Assembly (NCBI GenBank): GCA_016125225.1
Contig: WGME01000009.1
Location: forward strand, 62,001 to 126,000
Length of the DNA: 64,000 bases
Reading direction: 5' to 3'
Origin: a bacterium
GTDB taxonomy: Bacteria; Planctomycetota; Planctomycetia; Planctomycetales; Planctomycetaceae
In this document: positions 1 to 10,070 of the stretch, piece by piece
Numbering within the stretch: the stretch's first letter is position 1
How the letters are laid out: the number at the start of each line of letters is the position of its first letter
The notes under the pieces: generated by a model
Told to the model about the DNA's origin: nothing
Database searches by the model: none
What the model saw: only the letters and a program-made list of their open reading frames with translations
Position numbers and translations under genes: made by a program

Positions 1-522
1 CAGCTTCGCGACGGGGTCGGGATAGACCGGAGCATCGATGTGATAAAACGTATCGGCTTCACCCCACCAGGCATCTTCGCAGATATGCACGCCCAGTTTG
101 CGGCCGCGGAACTCCATTAGTTCCAGATGATCCGCCGGGCGAAAGTAACGGCGTTCATCGAAGACGTCGTAATTCGGCAGCAGCAGCTTATGAATGGTCT
201 GGACGATCTTGCCGCCGTGTAGCAGACTGCAGGCATTGGCAATGCGGTCAGGCGGCAGACCACGGACCGACGGATGGCCGACCAGCACGCCGATGTCCGG
301 GGGGAGTTGCCCGGCGAGACGTTCCACAGCTCGATCGCAAGCGGCAGCGAACCCCTCGCGTAACAGCAAGTCTTTGGGCGGATAACCGCTCAGCACCAGT
401 TCCGAGGTGACCACCAGTTCCGCCCCCTGCTGGAGGGATTGGCGAACCGCATCGACGACGAGACGAGCATTGCCGACGAGGTCGCCCACGGTGGGATTCA
501 GCTGTGCCAAACCAATTCGCAT
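1..522 (-). CDS. nadE: NAD+ synthetase, glutamine-hydrolysing, N-terminal part (cut by window edge)
   Basis: This reading frame starts at an ATG at 522 and stays open to base 1, giving the first 174 residues. It is the nitrilase-type glutaminase domain of two-domain NAD synthetases, which supplies ammonia for the last step of NAD+ synthesis (deamido-NAD + Gln + ATP to NAD+). The whole catalytic triad is visible: Glu41 in VTSELVLSGYPPKDLLLR, Lys112 in HKLLLPNYDVFDERRYF and Cys148 in GVHICEDAWW. The start MRIGLAQLNPTVGD is typical of the family. The ATP-dependent synthetase domain must lie beyond the left edge. The gene is transcribed away from xylA, so 523-753 is a divergent promoter region. 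The family call is very secure; that the C-terminal domain is present is inferred. Confidence 0.93.
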   Translation of the reverse strand, partial: MRIGLAQLNPTVGDLVGNARLVVDAVRQSLQQGAELVVTSELVLSGYPPKDLLLREGFAAACDRAVERLAGQLPPDIGVLVGHPSVRGLPPDRIANACSLLHGGKIVQTIHKLLLPNYDVFDERRYFRPADHLELMEFRGRKLGVHICEDAWWGEADTFYHIDAPVYPDPVAKL

Positions 523-646
523 AAAGGCTGCCCGATATCTCTGGGGTTTTCCGAAAGTCCGCATGCGTCGGACCATGGCAATTCTAGTGAAATTGCCCAG
601 CGGTTGCCGCTGAGTCTCCGCTGGCTGGTTCGCAACACCGCAACGA

Positions 647-675
647 TTGGCTCACAACCATGCGGCGGCTACACT
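647..675 (+). promoter_or_regulatory. candidate sigma70-type promoter for xylA
   Basis: TTGGCT and TACACT are separated by 17 bases in the divergent nadE-xylA gap, about 80 bases before the xylA start. Each hexamer matches 4 of 6 consensus bases. No operator for a XylR-type regulator was recognised. The call rests on spacing and position only. Confidence 0.3.
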
Positions 676-753
676 ATAAGCAGCGAGATTATCCCATTTC
701 CCCGTGGTCGGGTTCTGACCGCTGGTTCAGCAGCACACCTGTAGGTCTACATC

Positions 754-2064
<1,311 letters not shown>

Positions 2065-2070
2065 CCAAAA

Positions 2071-2160
2071 GTCGAGAGACGAGAGTCCAGAGTCGAGTGC
2101 CAGTCACGAACTTGGGATTTGTAATTTCTGGCTCTTGACTCTCGTCACTGGACTCTTGAC
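2071..2160. repeat. imperfect inverted repeat of GAGTC/CTCTTGACT words
   Basis: Two 33-base arms, 2071-2103 and 2128-2160, are imperfect inverted copies around a 24-base spacer, between xylA and the ABC ATPase gene. Both arms are made of short words such as GAGAGTCCAGAGTC and CTCTTGACTCTCG. A related sequence lies at 36993-37025 before hisF. It could act as a xylA terminator-like hairpin, but there is no T-tract. It may instead be an interspersed intergenic repeat. Confidence 0.55.
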
Positions 2161-2164
2161 TGCC

Positions 2165-3646
2165 ATGCTGCTCACCGTCTCCCGCATCTCGAAACGCTTC
2201 GGAGCCACGCAGGCTTTGGAGGACGTTTCGCTCAATGTGCAGGCGGGGCGTGTGTTGGCGTTGGTGGGGGAGAACGGGGCGGGCAAAAGCACGCTGATGA
2301 AAATCCTCAGCGGTGCTCATCGACCCGACACCGGAGCGATGCTGCTGGCCGATGAACCGTATCAGCCGTCCGGCCCCCTTGCCGCCCGACAAGCCGGCGT
2401 GGCCATGATCTATCAGGAGTTGAATCTCGCCCCGCATCTGTCGGTCGAAGACAACGTGATGCTCGGTCAGGAGGCGTCGCGCTTCGGCATGTTGCAGCGG
2501 GCAAAACAACGGCCGCGCGTCGCCCAGGCCTTGGAATGGCTGGGGCATCCCGATCTCTCGCCGGAAGCGATTGTCGGAGATCTTTCCGTCGGGGCGCAGC
2601 AACTCGTTGAGATCGCCCGCGCCTTGGTGATGGATGCCAAGCTGATCGTCTTCGATGAACCGACCAGTTCGCTGACGCAGCGCGATACTGCCCGGTTGTT
2701 CGATGTCATTCGGCGACTGAGGGACAAAGGGCTGGGCATTGTTTACATCAGCCACTTTCTCGAAGAAGTCCGCACGATTTGTGATGACTATGCCGTGCTG
2801 CGAGACGGCCGTTCCGTGGGTGCGGGGGAACTGACGAACGTTACCGAAGACCAGATTGTGGCCTTGATGGTCGGCCGCACGGTCAACGAACTCTTCCCGC
2901 AAGTGCCGCACACTCCGGGGGAACCCATTCTCGAGATCGGTTCGCTGACCGGACGCAAAGCCCCGAAAGAGGCATCGCTGACTCTGCGGCGCGGCGAGAT
3001 TCTCGGGCTGGCCGGACTGGTTGGTGCCGGTCGCACGGAACTGGTCCGCTGCCTGTTCGGTCTCGATGCCATGAAAACGGGAACGATCTTCGTGGAAGGC
3101 AAGACGCCGAGGCATGGACCACGGGGCCGCATTGCCGCCGGTCTGGGGATGGTGTCGGAGGATCGCAAGCAGGAAGGTCTGGCCCAGACTCGGTCCCTCG
3201 CCGATAACCTCACTTACAGCCGTCTGGCCCCCTATACCCGCTGCGGTTTCCTCAATCTGGGCAAGCGGCGATCCGCTGTCGATCACTGGCTCGACCGGTT
3301 GCAGGTCAAACGGCATTCTCAGGATCAGGCCATCGCCGAACTTTCCGGCGGTAACCAACAGAAGGTTGCGATCGCCCGGGTCCTGCATCAGGATGCCGAA
3401 GTCTTTCTGCTCGATGAGCCGACTCGCGGGATTGATGTCGGCACCAAATCAGAAATTTATCGGTTGATGGGTGAACTCGCCGCTCAAGGCAAAGCCGTGC
3501 TGTTTGTCAGTTCGTATCTGACGGAACTGCTCGCCGTCTGTGATCGCATTGGCGTAATGTCACGCGGCCGGTTGAAAGAGATCCGCGACACCCAGGACTG
3601 GACCGAAGAGTCCATCATGAATGTCGCCGTCTCAGGTGAAGCATAA
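2165..3646 (+). CDS. sugar ABC transporter ATP-binding protein (RbsA/XylG/MglA family)
   Basis: This is a 493-residue double-domain ATPase that powers monosaccharide import in CUT2-type ABC systems. The first half has Walker A GENGAGKST at about 35-43, a signature variant LSVGAQQLVEIARAL near 140 and Walker B LIVFDEPTSSL near 160-170. The second half has a degenerate Walker A (GLVGAGRTEL), as usual in this family, then LSGGNQQKVAIARVL and VFLLDEPTRGID. I prefer the ATG at 2165 because it gives the standard MLLTVSRISKRFG start. The upstream in-frame ATG at 2135 lies inside an inverted repeat. No permease or binding-protein gene is next to it, so in this window it is an orphan. Ribose, xylose or galactose could be the substrate; proximity to xylA favours xylose, but that is inference. 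Confidence 0.9.
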   Translation: MLLTVSRISKRFGATQALEDVSLNVQAGRVLALVGENGAGKSTLMKILSGAHRPDTGAMLLADEPYQPSGPLAARQAGVAMIYQELNLAPHLSVEDNVMLGQEASRFGMLQRAKQRPRVAQALEWLGHPDLSPEAIVGDLSVGAQQLVEIARALVMDAKLIVFDEPTSSLTQRDTARLFDVIRRLRDKGLGIVYISHFLEEVRTICDDYAVLRDGRSVGAGELTNVTEDQIVALMVGRTVNELFPQVPHTPGEPILEIGSLTGRKAPKEASLTLRRGEILGLAGLVGAGRTELVRCLFGLDAMKTGTIFVEGKTPRHGPRGRIAAGLGMVSEDRKQEGLAQTRSLADNLTYSRLAPYTRCGFLNLGKRRSAVDHWLDRLQVKRHSQDQAIAELSGGNQQKVAIARVLHQDAEVFLLDEPTRGIDVGTKSEIYRLMGELAAQGKAVLFVSSYLTELLAVCDRIGVMSRGRLKEIRDTQDWTEESIMNVAVSGEA

Positions 3647-3691
3647 CTCTGTCCAATTTCCGATGCTGCTGCTCATAATTCGGAGTCGGCC

Positions 3692-4642
3692 ATGATTGAT
3701 TTTCAATACCTGCAAACGGGATTGGTCGGCTTGGCCCGGGCGCATCTGGCCGGAACCATGGCGGGCCATCTGGGGGCAGCGGTCACGGCCGGGTATTTCT
3801 TTGGCGAAGACCAGAGCGCTCTGCCAGACGAAGTCTACCGGGGCATCGAAGGCGAGATTCGGCGGGTCATCGCGGGGGAAGAAGCCATCTGGTGGAATGC
3901 CCGACAGGCGGGAGTGACCCCTGCCGACCTGTTCGAACCGTTTCCCATGAGCCCTTCGCAACCGGAGGCGATCCGTTCGATTGCCGTAGCCCTGCGAGAG
4001 AATGTCGGCCAATTGCGGCAATCAGGACACAATGTCATCTTCGCTGCGATTGGATTGCGGGCGCTTCACGATCATCCCGACCTCGCCACACAGCCAGTAA
4101 TTTCCGGGGTGCGCCGGTTGATCGCAGGTTTCAACACCACGCACGGCGGTCGTGGATACTATGGGAAAGCGGCCGGTTGGAAGACCGGCAATCAGGTGCC
4201 GCTCGCCGCTGATGCCAGCTTTCCGGAATACCAGTCGCTGGGCGAAATGGTGGACGTGACTTTGCAGGAACTGGTCGCCACGGCCGCACTCAAACGGCAG
4301 GGCTTCGGCGGCTTGTGGCACATCATCAACCATGCCGCCGCGATTGCGGAGCTCGATCGTCTGGGGTATCACGACCTGGCGACCGAGGCACTGTCGGCTC
4401 ATCATCAGCACATTCAATTGTGGCGAACACTGCCCGATGTCGCCGAGGAATTGGGCCCGATGCCCAAGTCCGCGCATGACCCGTGCGATCCCGTCTATTG
4501 GGCGGGCATGCTGAAACGCGATGAAGCCCGGTTAACCCACCGCATCAAGACTCTGTACGGTTTCTATACACTGCTGCGATTCGTCGAGTCTCCCAAAATT
4601 GAACAGCAGGCCCAAGACGCGTTTCGCTACCTGATGGCTTAG
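3692..4642 (+). CDS. conserved-looking protein of unknown function
   Basis: The 316-residue frame has an ATG preceded by GGAG at good spacing, so it is very likely a real gene. I do not recognise a family. The product is soluble, with no signal peptide or membrane segment. It looks mostly alpha-helical and is rich in His and Trp in its second half (HIINHAAAIAEL, SAHHQHIQLWR, AHDPCDPVYWAGML). A Gly-rich stretch THGGRGYYGKAAGWKTG near residue 150 could be a loop at a binding site. It follows the sugar ABC ATPase on the same strand by 45 bases and could share its transcript. The clustered histidines might bind metal, but no classical metal motif is visible. Confidence 0.75.
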   Translation: MIDFQYLQTGLVGLARAHLAGTMAGHLGAAVTAGYFFGEDQSALPDEVYRGIEGEIRRVIAGEEAIWWNARQAGVTPADLFEPFPMSPSQPEAIRSIAVALRENVGQLRQSGHNVIFAAIGLRALHDHPDLATQPVISGVRRLIAGFNTTHGGRGYYGKAAGWKTGNQVPLAADASFPEYQSLGEMVDVTLQELVATAALKRQGFGGLWHIINHAAAIAELDRLGYHDLATEALSAHHQHIQLWRTLPDVAEELGPMPKSAHDPCDPVYWAGMLKRDEARLTHRIKTLYGFYTLLRFVESPKIEQQAQDAFRYLMA

Positions 4643-4663
4643 GTTCACGCGTTTCCCCTGGAC

Positions 4664-7084
4664 TCACGGAGCGGACGTAATTGACTCCAGTCCGACGTCA
4701 ATATACTGGCCTCCGCCGGTTTGATGACAATGGACTGCGAGAATGTTTTTTCCGGCTTTGAGCGACTGGGCTGCATCACTTGAGACGCGGAACGATTGGT
4801 AGTCCACGGTATAGCCCGTCACCTTTTTCAGCAGAACTCCATTGAGATAAACCTCGGCGTCTTCATCGTGATGCATTCGCACTCGGAGTTCGCCTTGTGG
4901 CAATTCCGTGAGTGTGAACTCGCGACGCAGCCAGATGTCGTTCGACTTCCACGCGGTCTTTACCTGCGATCCCGGCGTGGTGCGTTCGCCAAATCCACCC
5001 GGTGCTTCTTTCCATGCACCTGCGTCAAAATCGACGGCAAACCAGGTCTCCGGCGGGGTTTGTTCGGTGTATCGCCATGATTGAGGGGACTGCTCCGATG
5101 TCGGTACCAGCGTCTGATAAGTCGGCGCGGGTTGCCAGAGTTTCGCATGCGACTTCGCGGCGATGTCCACGGGAATCTTCTCGATTTCCCGATCATAGGT
5201 CATGAGTCCGTTGACCTCGATTTCAACATCGGTGGTTTGCGTGTAGATCGCCGCCGAGAGGCCGTCGCGTTCAATCATGGGATGCAGCCGGTCGAGCAAA
5301 TCGAGATAGGCTTCGGTGAGAGCAGCCGGACTGGCGTAGCTGCGGTAACCCCAGTTTTTCTCGGCCTGCCAGGTATGACCTTTAAGGGGCAAACCGAGCC
5401 CCCCATATTCGCCGAGCACGGCTGCTCGATGTTCTTCGGGCTTGGGGGCAAACGGGCCGGGATAACGGTGGACATCGACCACATCACCGACCGGAAAGTC
5501 GTTGCCACCGGAGGCACAGTTGACGAGCCGCGTGGGATCGTACTCTTTAGTCCACTTGGTGACGGCGACGGTGTCAAATTGGCCCCAGGCTTCATTGAAC
5601 GGTACCCACATGACGATGCAGGGAAACGGTTTCAGGGCATCGATGATGTGCTGCCATTCGCGACGATAATTCGCAGCCGACTCCGGCGAGCGCGTGAGTT
5701 CCGTCCCATCATGTCCGCCGACGGGGTCCCACGTGGCATTGCGATCGCCGCTGGGCATATCCTGCCAGACCAGCAGGCCGATTTTGTCGCACCAGTAGTA
5801 CCATCGTGCGGGTTCGACCTTCACATGCTTGCGGATCATGTTGAAGCCGTATTGCTTGGTCATTTCGATATCGTATTTGAGGGCTTCATCACTGGGGGCG
5901 GTATAAAGACCATCGGGCCAGAACCCTTGATCGAGCGGGCCGTATTGGAAGTAGGGCTGGCCGTTCAACAAGAGACGCGTGACACCCTTGGCGTCTTTGC
6001 CGATGGAAATCTCGCGCAGGGCTGTATAACACTTGACCCAATCGACCATCTCGACGGGCGGTTTGGGTTCCGGGGCTGGATTGGTGAATTGGGGCATCCA
6101 CTCCTGCGCGAAGCCGAGCAGATTCGCATCCTTATCTGGCACCAGGGCAACATAGACATCGATTAAGTGCGGTTGCTCCGGCGACCACAGATGAGGAGCG
6201 ACATCCAGGCCTCGTTGATCGATGTGAATGGTCTGGGCCTTATCGAGATCGAGCAGCCAGGTCCGATTGAAAATGCCTGAGACGACGGGGTGTTGAGGTG
6301 AGGATGAAGGTTGCGAGGACAAGTAGAGGCCAATTTTCCAGCCGGGCTGAGGATTCACAATGTCGGTTTTGATGGTGAACGAGGCCTTTTTGATATCGGT
6401 CTCAATCGCCACGCCACGGATGTACGTCTTCGGCACCGGTTCGAGCCAGACCGTCTGCCAGATGCCCGTGGTCGGCGTGTACCAGATGCCGTGCGGATTG
6501 CGGACCTGTTTACCCCGCGGTTGGTAACCGGCGTCGCTGCCATCGAAGACTGAGACAATGAGTTCGTTCTCGCCCACGGCTTTCAGATGTGCTGTGATAT
6601 CGACCGAGAAAGGATCGTACCCGCCACGATGTTGAGTAACTTCGTGGCCATTCACCCAGACAGTGGTTTCCCAGTCGGCAGCACCGAAGTGCAGTAGAAC
6701 ATTCTTGTCCTTCCAGACGGCATCCGCAGGAATAGTAAAGGTGCGACGATACCACAAAGCCTTCTCTGGACCGACAGGCTTCATCACCAGGGATAAGGCA
6801 GATTCAGCCGGAAAGGGGACGAGAATCTGGCCGTCCCATTCTGAGGGCTGATCTGAATCTCGATCCACGATGGCATAGTCCCACAGGCCATTCAGGTTGA
6901 GCCAGTGTTCACGGACCATTTGTGGTCGAGGATATTCGGAATGAACGTTCAACGGCGAAACGTCTTTCGCCCAGCGAGTCATCAACGGAGCCGACGGTGG
7001 AACCCCTTCGGCGGCGAAAAGACCTGATGACATTGAGACAATCAGCAAGAACGTCCAACCTGTGAGGTAACGCATGGATTTCAT
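4664..7084 (-). CDS. secreted glycoside hydrolase family 2 (beta-galactosidase/glucuronidase type)
   Basis: About 806 residues from the ATG at 7084. The frame is open to 7177, but the later start puts a clear signal peptide (MKSMRYLTGWTFLLIVS to FAAEG) at the N-terminus, so the enzyme should be exported. It has the GH2 order: sugar-binding jelly roll (LNLNGLWDYAIVD, then PFPAESALS and WYRRTFTIP), immunoglobulin-like domain, and TIM barrel. The catalytic acid/base is in MWVPFNEAWGQFD, and LGEYGGLG carries the probable nucleophile Glu. A C-terminal beta-sandwich (RMHHDEDAEVYLNG to GKNILAVHCHQ) looks like an additional carbohydrate-binding module. Substrate cannot be fixed from sequence. It ends only 21 bases from the convergent gene at 3692-4642. 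Confidence 0.88.
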   Translation of the reverse strand: MKSMRYLTGWTFLLIVSMSSGLFAAEGVPPSAPLMTRWAKDVSPLNVHSEYPRPQMVREHWLNLNGLWDYAIVDRDSDQPSEWDGQILVPFPAESALSLVMKPVGPEKALWYRRTFTIPADAVWKDKNVLLHFGAADWETTVWVNGHEVTQHRGGYDPFSVDITAHLKAVGENELIVSVFDGSDAGYQPRGKQVRNPHGIWYTPTTGIWQTVWLEPVPKTYIRGVAIETDIKKASFTIKTDIVNPQPGWKIGLYLSSQPSSSPQHPVVSGIFNRTWLLDLDKAQTIHIDQRGLDVAPHLWSPEQPHLIDVYVALVPDKDANLLGFAQEWMPQFTNPAPEPKPPVEMVDWVKCYTALREISIGKDAKGVTRLLLNGQPYFQYGPLDQGFWPDGLYTAPSDEALKYDIEMTKQYGFNMIRKHVKVEPARWYYWCDKIGLLVWQDMPSGDRNATWDPVGGHDGTELTRSPESAANYRREWQHIIDALKPFPCIVMWVPFNEAWGQFDTVAVTKWTKEYDPTRLVNCASGGNDFPVGDVVDVHRYPGPFAPKPEEHRAAVLGEYGGLGLPLKGHTWQAEKNWGYRSYASPAALTEAYLDLLDRLHPMIERDGLSAAIYTQTTDVEIEVNGLMTYDREIEKIPVDIAAKSHAKLWQPAPTYQTLVPTSEQSPQSWRYTEQTPPETWFAVDFDAGAWKEAPGGFGERTTPGSQVKTAWKSNDIWLRREFTLTELPQGELRVRMHHDEDAEVYLNGVLLKKVTGYTVDYQSFRVSSDAAQSLKAGKNILAVHCHQTGGGQYIDVGLESITSAP

Positions 7085-7353
7085 CCGATCGGAGCGGCGA
7101 AGACAACGTGAGAGGAACCGCCATGCTACCGCAATAGGCCGCAGAGGTCGACTGGTGCGCTCGATAACGATTCTCAATTCGGTTGAGACAATCTCTGGAG
7201 TGGTTTGCAGAAGATGGTGACGTAAAAAATGATGGTCCGAGCCCGGATTTCATAGTTTCCTTCACTTCGACCCTTTAGAATCTGCCCAGCGTCGCTTGAT
7301 GAAATGCCTCAGCCGTTGAGTTTGAAAAATCGGCTCTGCTTGAAGGACCCGCG

Positions 7354-8934
7354 ATGGTACGCGGCATTGGCGCATTGCTGGAGCGATCTCTGCGGATCGA
7401 CGCTCGTGACCGCTGGACTCATGGTATGCGGCTTGTCACGTTGGTTTGCGGTTATGGTGCCCTGATCGCGGCATCCAACGGAAGCCGCTTCTGGGGGGCA
7501 CCCGGCCTGCGATTTTTTGAAACCTGGATGGGGCTGAATGCCTGCCTGATCGCCGTCGCGGGGCTCGGGTATTTTGTCTCTGTGATTACGGAAGAGAAGG
7601 AAGAGGGAACGCTGGGCCTAATGCAGATGGCGGGGATCAGTGGCCTGGGAATCATTCTGGGGAAATTCGGCAGTCGCTTGATCCAGGCTGGGTTGATCAT
7701 TCTTTTGCAACTGCCGTTTGCCTTGCTGGGAATCACGTTGGGAGGAGTGACGATCCAGCAAGTTCAGGCTGCCATGCTGACGTTAATGACGCTGCTGTTC
7801 ATGACGGCAAATCTGGCGTTGCTGTTGTCGGTGGTTAGTCGCAACTCCCGTCAAGCCGGCTTTCGCATGACTTTGCTGATGATCGTGTATTGCGTGGGTT
7901 CGTCAGTCCTCTGGGGCATCTTGCGTTCCTTGCGCTTGTCGCCAACTGGCATTTTGATTGCTGGCTCTGGCATGAGTCCCTTGCCAGCATCGCTGCTTCC
8001 TTTGGGGCAGTGGCTTGCCTGGCTTTGGCGGTCGACAATCTTTTACCGCATGGATGACTGCTTCCGCTCAACCGGCACACCCACATTGATGTCGCCCTTG
8101 GAAATCACAAATTTGACCATCGGTGGACTGGCGTTCGGATTCTCGTGGCTGCTGTTTGGTTGGGCCACGCGTCAACCCGATACCGAACCTCTCACCCGCG
8201 GATGGCTCGGCTTTTCCATCGGCAAACGACGGTATTTCACCCCCGGTCGCTGTTGGGATTCGAGTCTGTTGTGGAAGGAATTCTATTTTCTGCTGGGTGG
8301 CTGGCCGCGCTTGGCTCTGCGGTTGGGACTCTACTTACTCTTCATAGCTGGGACGTGGGTCTGTTGGCATGTCCTTGGTGTCTTTGGAACACCCAACTGG
8401 GGGAATGGGCGAGATCATGCGGTGAGCGCGAGCGTGGTCTTCCTGAACATGTTCCTGGCAGCGGAAGGGGCCTGGTTGGCCAGCCGCCTGTTCTCTGAAG
8501 AAGTGCGTGGGCAAACCTGGTCCACCTTGGCCAGCCTCCCCGTCTCTTTCGGTGAACTCTGTTACATGAAGGTGGCCGCGGCATTCCTCGGGTTACTTCC
8601 GGTTTGCTGTTGCTTGGTCTTTCTGGTCTTTTTTACTTTCACCGGTCAGGCGGATCTCTGGCAAATCCTGGATGATCCGCCCTTCTATGGATTTATCGGC
8701 TTCTTTGTGGCCATGGCTCATCTGGCCTGTTTGTTCTCGTTGTATGTTCGCTGGGGAGCGGTCCCCTTAGCGTTCGCCGTAATATGGCTGCCTTTTATGG
8801 GATGCATTGCTCTGATGGATCGCTTTATCGATGAAGATACGATCGGCGGCGGCATGGTGATGATCTCAGTTGTGACTTGTGTGCTCTGCCACATTCTGAT
8901 TGGACATCGGTTGAAAGAGCTGGCAGCCGCATAA
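7354..8934 (+). CDS. ABC-2 type transport system membrane protein
   Basis: The 526-residue protein has about a dozen hydrophobic segments spread over its full length. A cytoplasmic loop SVITEEKEEGTLGLMQMAG is the hallmark of ABC-2 exporter permeases (EExxGTLxLL). A second similar motif, RLFSEEVRGQTWSTLASLPVS, appears in the second half, so the protein looks like two fused or duplicated permease halves. No ATPase is adjacent, so the partner is unknown. The start ATG gives MVRGIGALLERSLRIDARD, a typical amphipathic N-terminus. It is divergent from the GH2 gene, with 269 bases between. Substrate unknown. Confidence 0.8.
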   Translation: MVRGIGALLERSLRIDARDRWTHGMRLVTLVCGYGALIAASNGSRFWGAPGLRFFETWMGLNACLIAVAGLGYFVSVITEEKEEGTLGLMQMAGISGLGIILGKFGSRLIQAGLIILLQLPFALLGITLGGVTIQQVQAAMLTLMTLLFMTANLALLLSVVSRNSRQAGFRMTLLMIVYCVGSSVLWGILRSLRLSPTGILIAGSGMSPLPASLLPLGQWLAWLWRSTIFYRMDDCFRSTGTPTLMSPLEITNLTIGGLAFGFSWLLFGWATRQPDTEPLTRGWLGFSIGKRRYFTPGRCWDSSLLWKEFYFLLGGWPRLALRLGLYLLFIAGTWVCWHVLGVFGTPNWGNGRDHAVSASVVFLNMFLAAEGAWLASRLFSEEVRGQTWSTLASLPVSFGELCYMKVAAAFLGLLPVCCCLVFLVFFTFTGQADLWQILDDPPFYGFIGFFVAMAHLACLFSLYVRWGAVPLAFAVIWLPFMGCIALMDRFIDEDTIGGGMVMISVVTCVLCHILIGHRLKELAAA

Positions 8935-9015
8935 GGTCGACTTGCCTTACGCCATCAGAAATCCTTAGGGCAGGCGAGGCTATTCGCAATCACATCAGCA
9001 ACAGGAGAACTCTCA

Positions 9016-9375
9016 ATGCCCACTGCGACACTCTGTGAACTGCAGGCCAAGCGTTGCGTGCCCTGTGAAGGGGGCGTGCCGAAGCTCACGCTCGATGAAG
9101 CCCAGGCGTTGTTGCACAGCGTCTCGGGCTGGGAGTTGACCCACAATGGCGAACGCATTCGCAAAGCCTGGGTCGTCCGCCAGTTTCGCGATGCCTTGGC
9201 CTTTTTTCAGCGCGTCGGCTGGCTGGCCGAGCAGGAAGGCCATCACCCCGATTTGCATCTGGTGGGATATCGGAATGTTGCTATCGAAATCTGGACACAT
9301 GCCATCGGCGGCCTGTCCGAAAACGACTTCATTCTCGCCGCCAAGATCGATGCCCTGCCGATTGAAGTGAAGTGA
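9016..9375 (+). CDS. 4a-hydroxytetrahydrobiopterin dehydratase (pterin carbinolamine dehydratase)
   Basis: This 119-residue protein matches the PCD/DCoH family in length and motif. The active-site signature EQEGHHPDLHLVGYRNVAIEI is complete, with the conserved His-His-Pro and the downstream TH...GGLSENDFILAAKID. It dehydrates the 4a-carbinolamine formed when a pterin cofactor is used by an aromatic amino acid hydroxylase, or acts in related pterin metabolism. The start is supported by AGGAGA at 9003-9008, seven bases before the ATG. An N-terminal extension with two Cys (KRCVPCEGG) is also seen in many bacterial members. No phenylalanine hydroxylase is nearby. A PTPS-like gene lies 30 kb away at 38807. 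Confidence 0.93.
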   Translation: MPTATLCELQAKRCVPCEGGVPKLTLDEAQALLHSVSGWELTHNGERIRKAWVVRQFRDALAFFQRVGWLAEQEGHHPDLHLVGYRNVAIEIWTHAIGGLSENDFILAAKIDALPIEVK

Positions 9376-9423
9376 CCTCCCTGCGGCAACGGTTCGATGC
9401 TGATTGTTAGAAACGCGGAGGCC

Positions 9424-10044
9424 TTAGTCGATCTGATATTCGTCCTCTCGCAGTTTGGCTTTGGCCGCGGCGTCCCTCAGTTTCTGCATGACATACGCTT
9501 TGTGGTTGGCAACGGCCTGCTCCGAAAGATCGAGCGCAAGGGCGACCTCTTTGTTCGGCAATCCCCGCACGAACAGAAGTTCGCTGCACATCAGCCGTTC
9601 GTATTCCGCGCGACTGATCCACGTTTGCACCAGTTGTGAGAGGCAATCGCCCAGCACACGGTCGGCCAGTTTGCGCCGTTCCTGACTCCGCGCCAGACTC
9701 GAAACCTTACGCTGACGACTCAACGGATCTTCGGCAGACGTTGAAGTCTCTGCGAGCAACCGCGGCCGCACACCGCGACGCCGTAGGGCATCAACTAACT
9801 TATGGGCGGCAATCGAAAACAGAAACGCTTCTAAGGGTGTGCGGTCATCATAGTTGGGGAACGACGTCAGAAATCCCAGAAAGGTTTCCTGCACGACATC
9901 TTCAGCGGCAGCCGCATCCTGCAAACGTGATTTGGCGAAAGCCAACAACCGCCCCTGAAAACGATCGATCAGCTTTTCCCACGCCTTGGGGTCTTCGCGG
10001 CGTATGGCGGCAATCAGCAGATCATCATCAGAGGATTGGGGCAT
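9424..10044 (-). CDS. ECF-type RNA polymerase sigma factor
   Basis: About 206 residues from the ATG at 10044; an alternative ATG at 10068 lies two bases after the stop of the upstream gene. Region 2 is visible as FQGRLLAFAKSRLQDAAAAEDVVQETFLGFL with the usual AEDVVQETF core, and region 4 as GLPNKEVALALDLSEQAVANHKAYVMQKL, a helix-turn-helix that reads -35 elements. The linker is long and charged (residues about 95-130). It is the last gene of a coupled operon after a Ser/Thr kinase and a polytopic membrane protein, and there is no separate anti-sigma gene. This suggests that the membrane protein or kinase controls it, as inferred for other planctomycete ECF groups. Confidence 0.85.
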   Translation of the reverse strand: MPQSSDDDLLIAAIRREDPKAWEKLIDRFQGRLLAFAKSRLQDAAAAEDVVQETFLGFLTSFPNYDDRTPLEAFLFSIAAHKLVDALRRRGVRPRLLAETSTSAEDPLSRQRKVSSLARSQERRKLADRVLGDCLSQLVQTWISRAEYERLMCSELLFVRGLPNKEVALALDLSEQAVANHKAYVMQKLRDAAAKAKLREDEYQID

Positions 10045-10070
10045 GACGGCACAGCGTACCACGACCATCC

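Noticed and set aside
2135-2164. upstream start for the sugar ABC ATPase
   Set aside because: The ATG lies inside the inverted-repeat arm, and the extra 10 residues are not part of the family N-terminus.
5081-6166. 361-codon plus-strand frame inside the GH2 gene
   Set aside because: The minus-strand GH2 catalytic motifs are intact. The plus frame has no recognisable domain or ribosome binding site.
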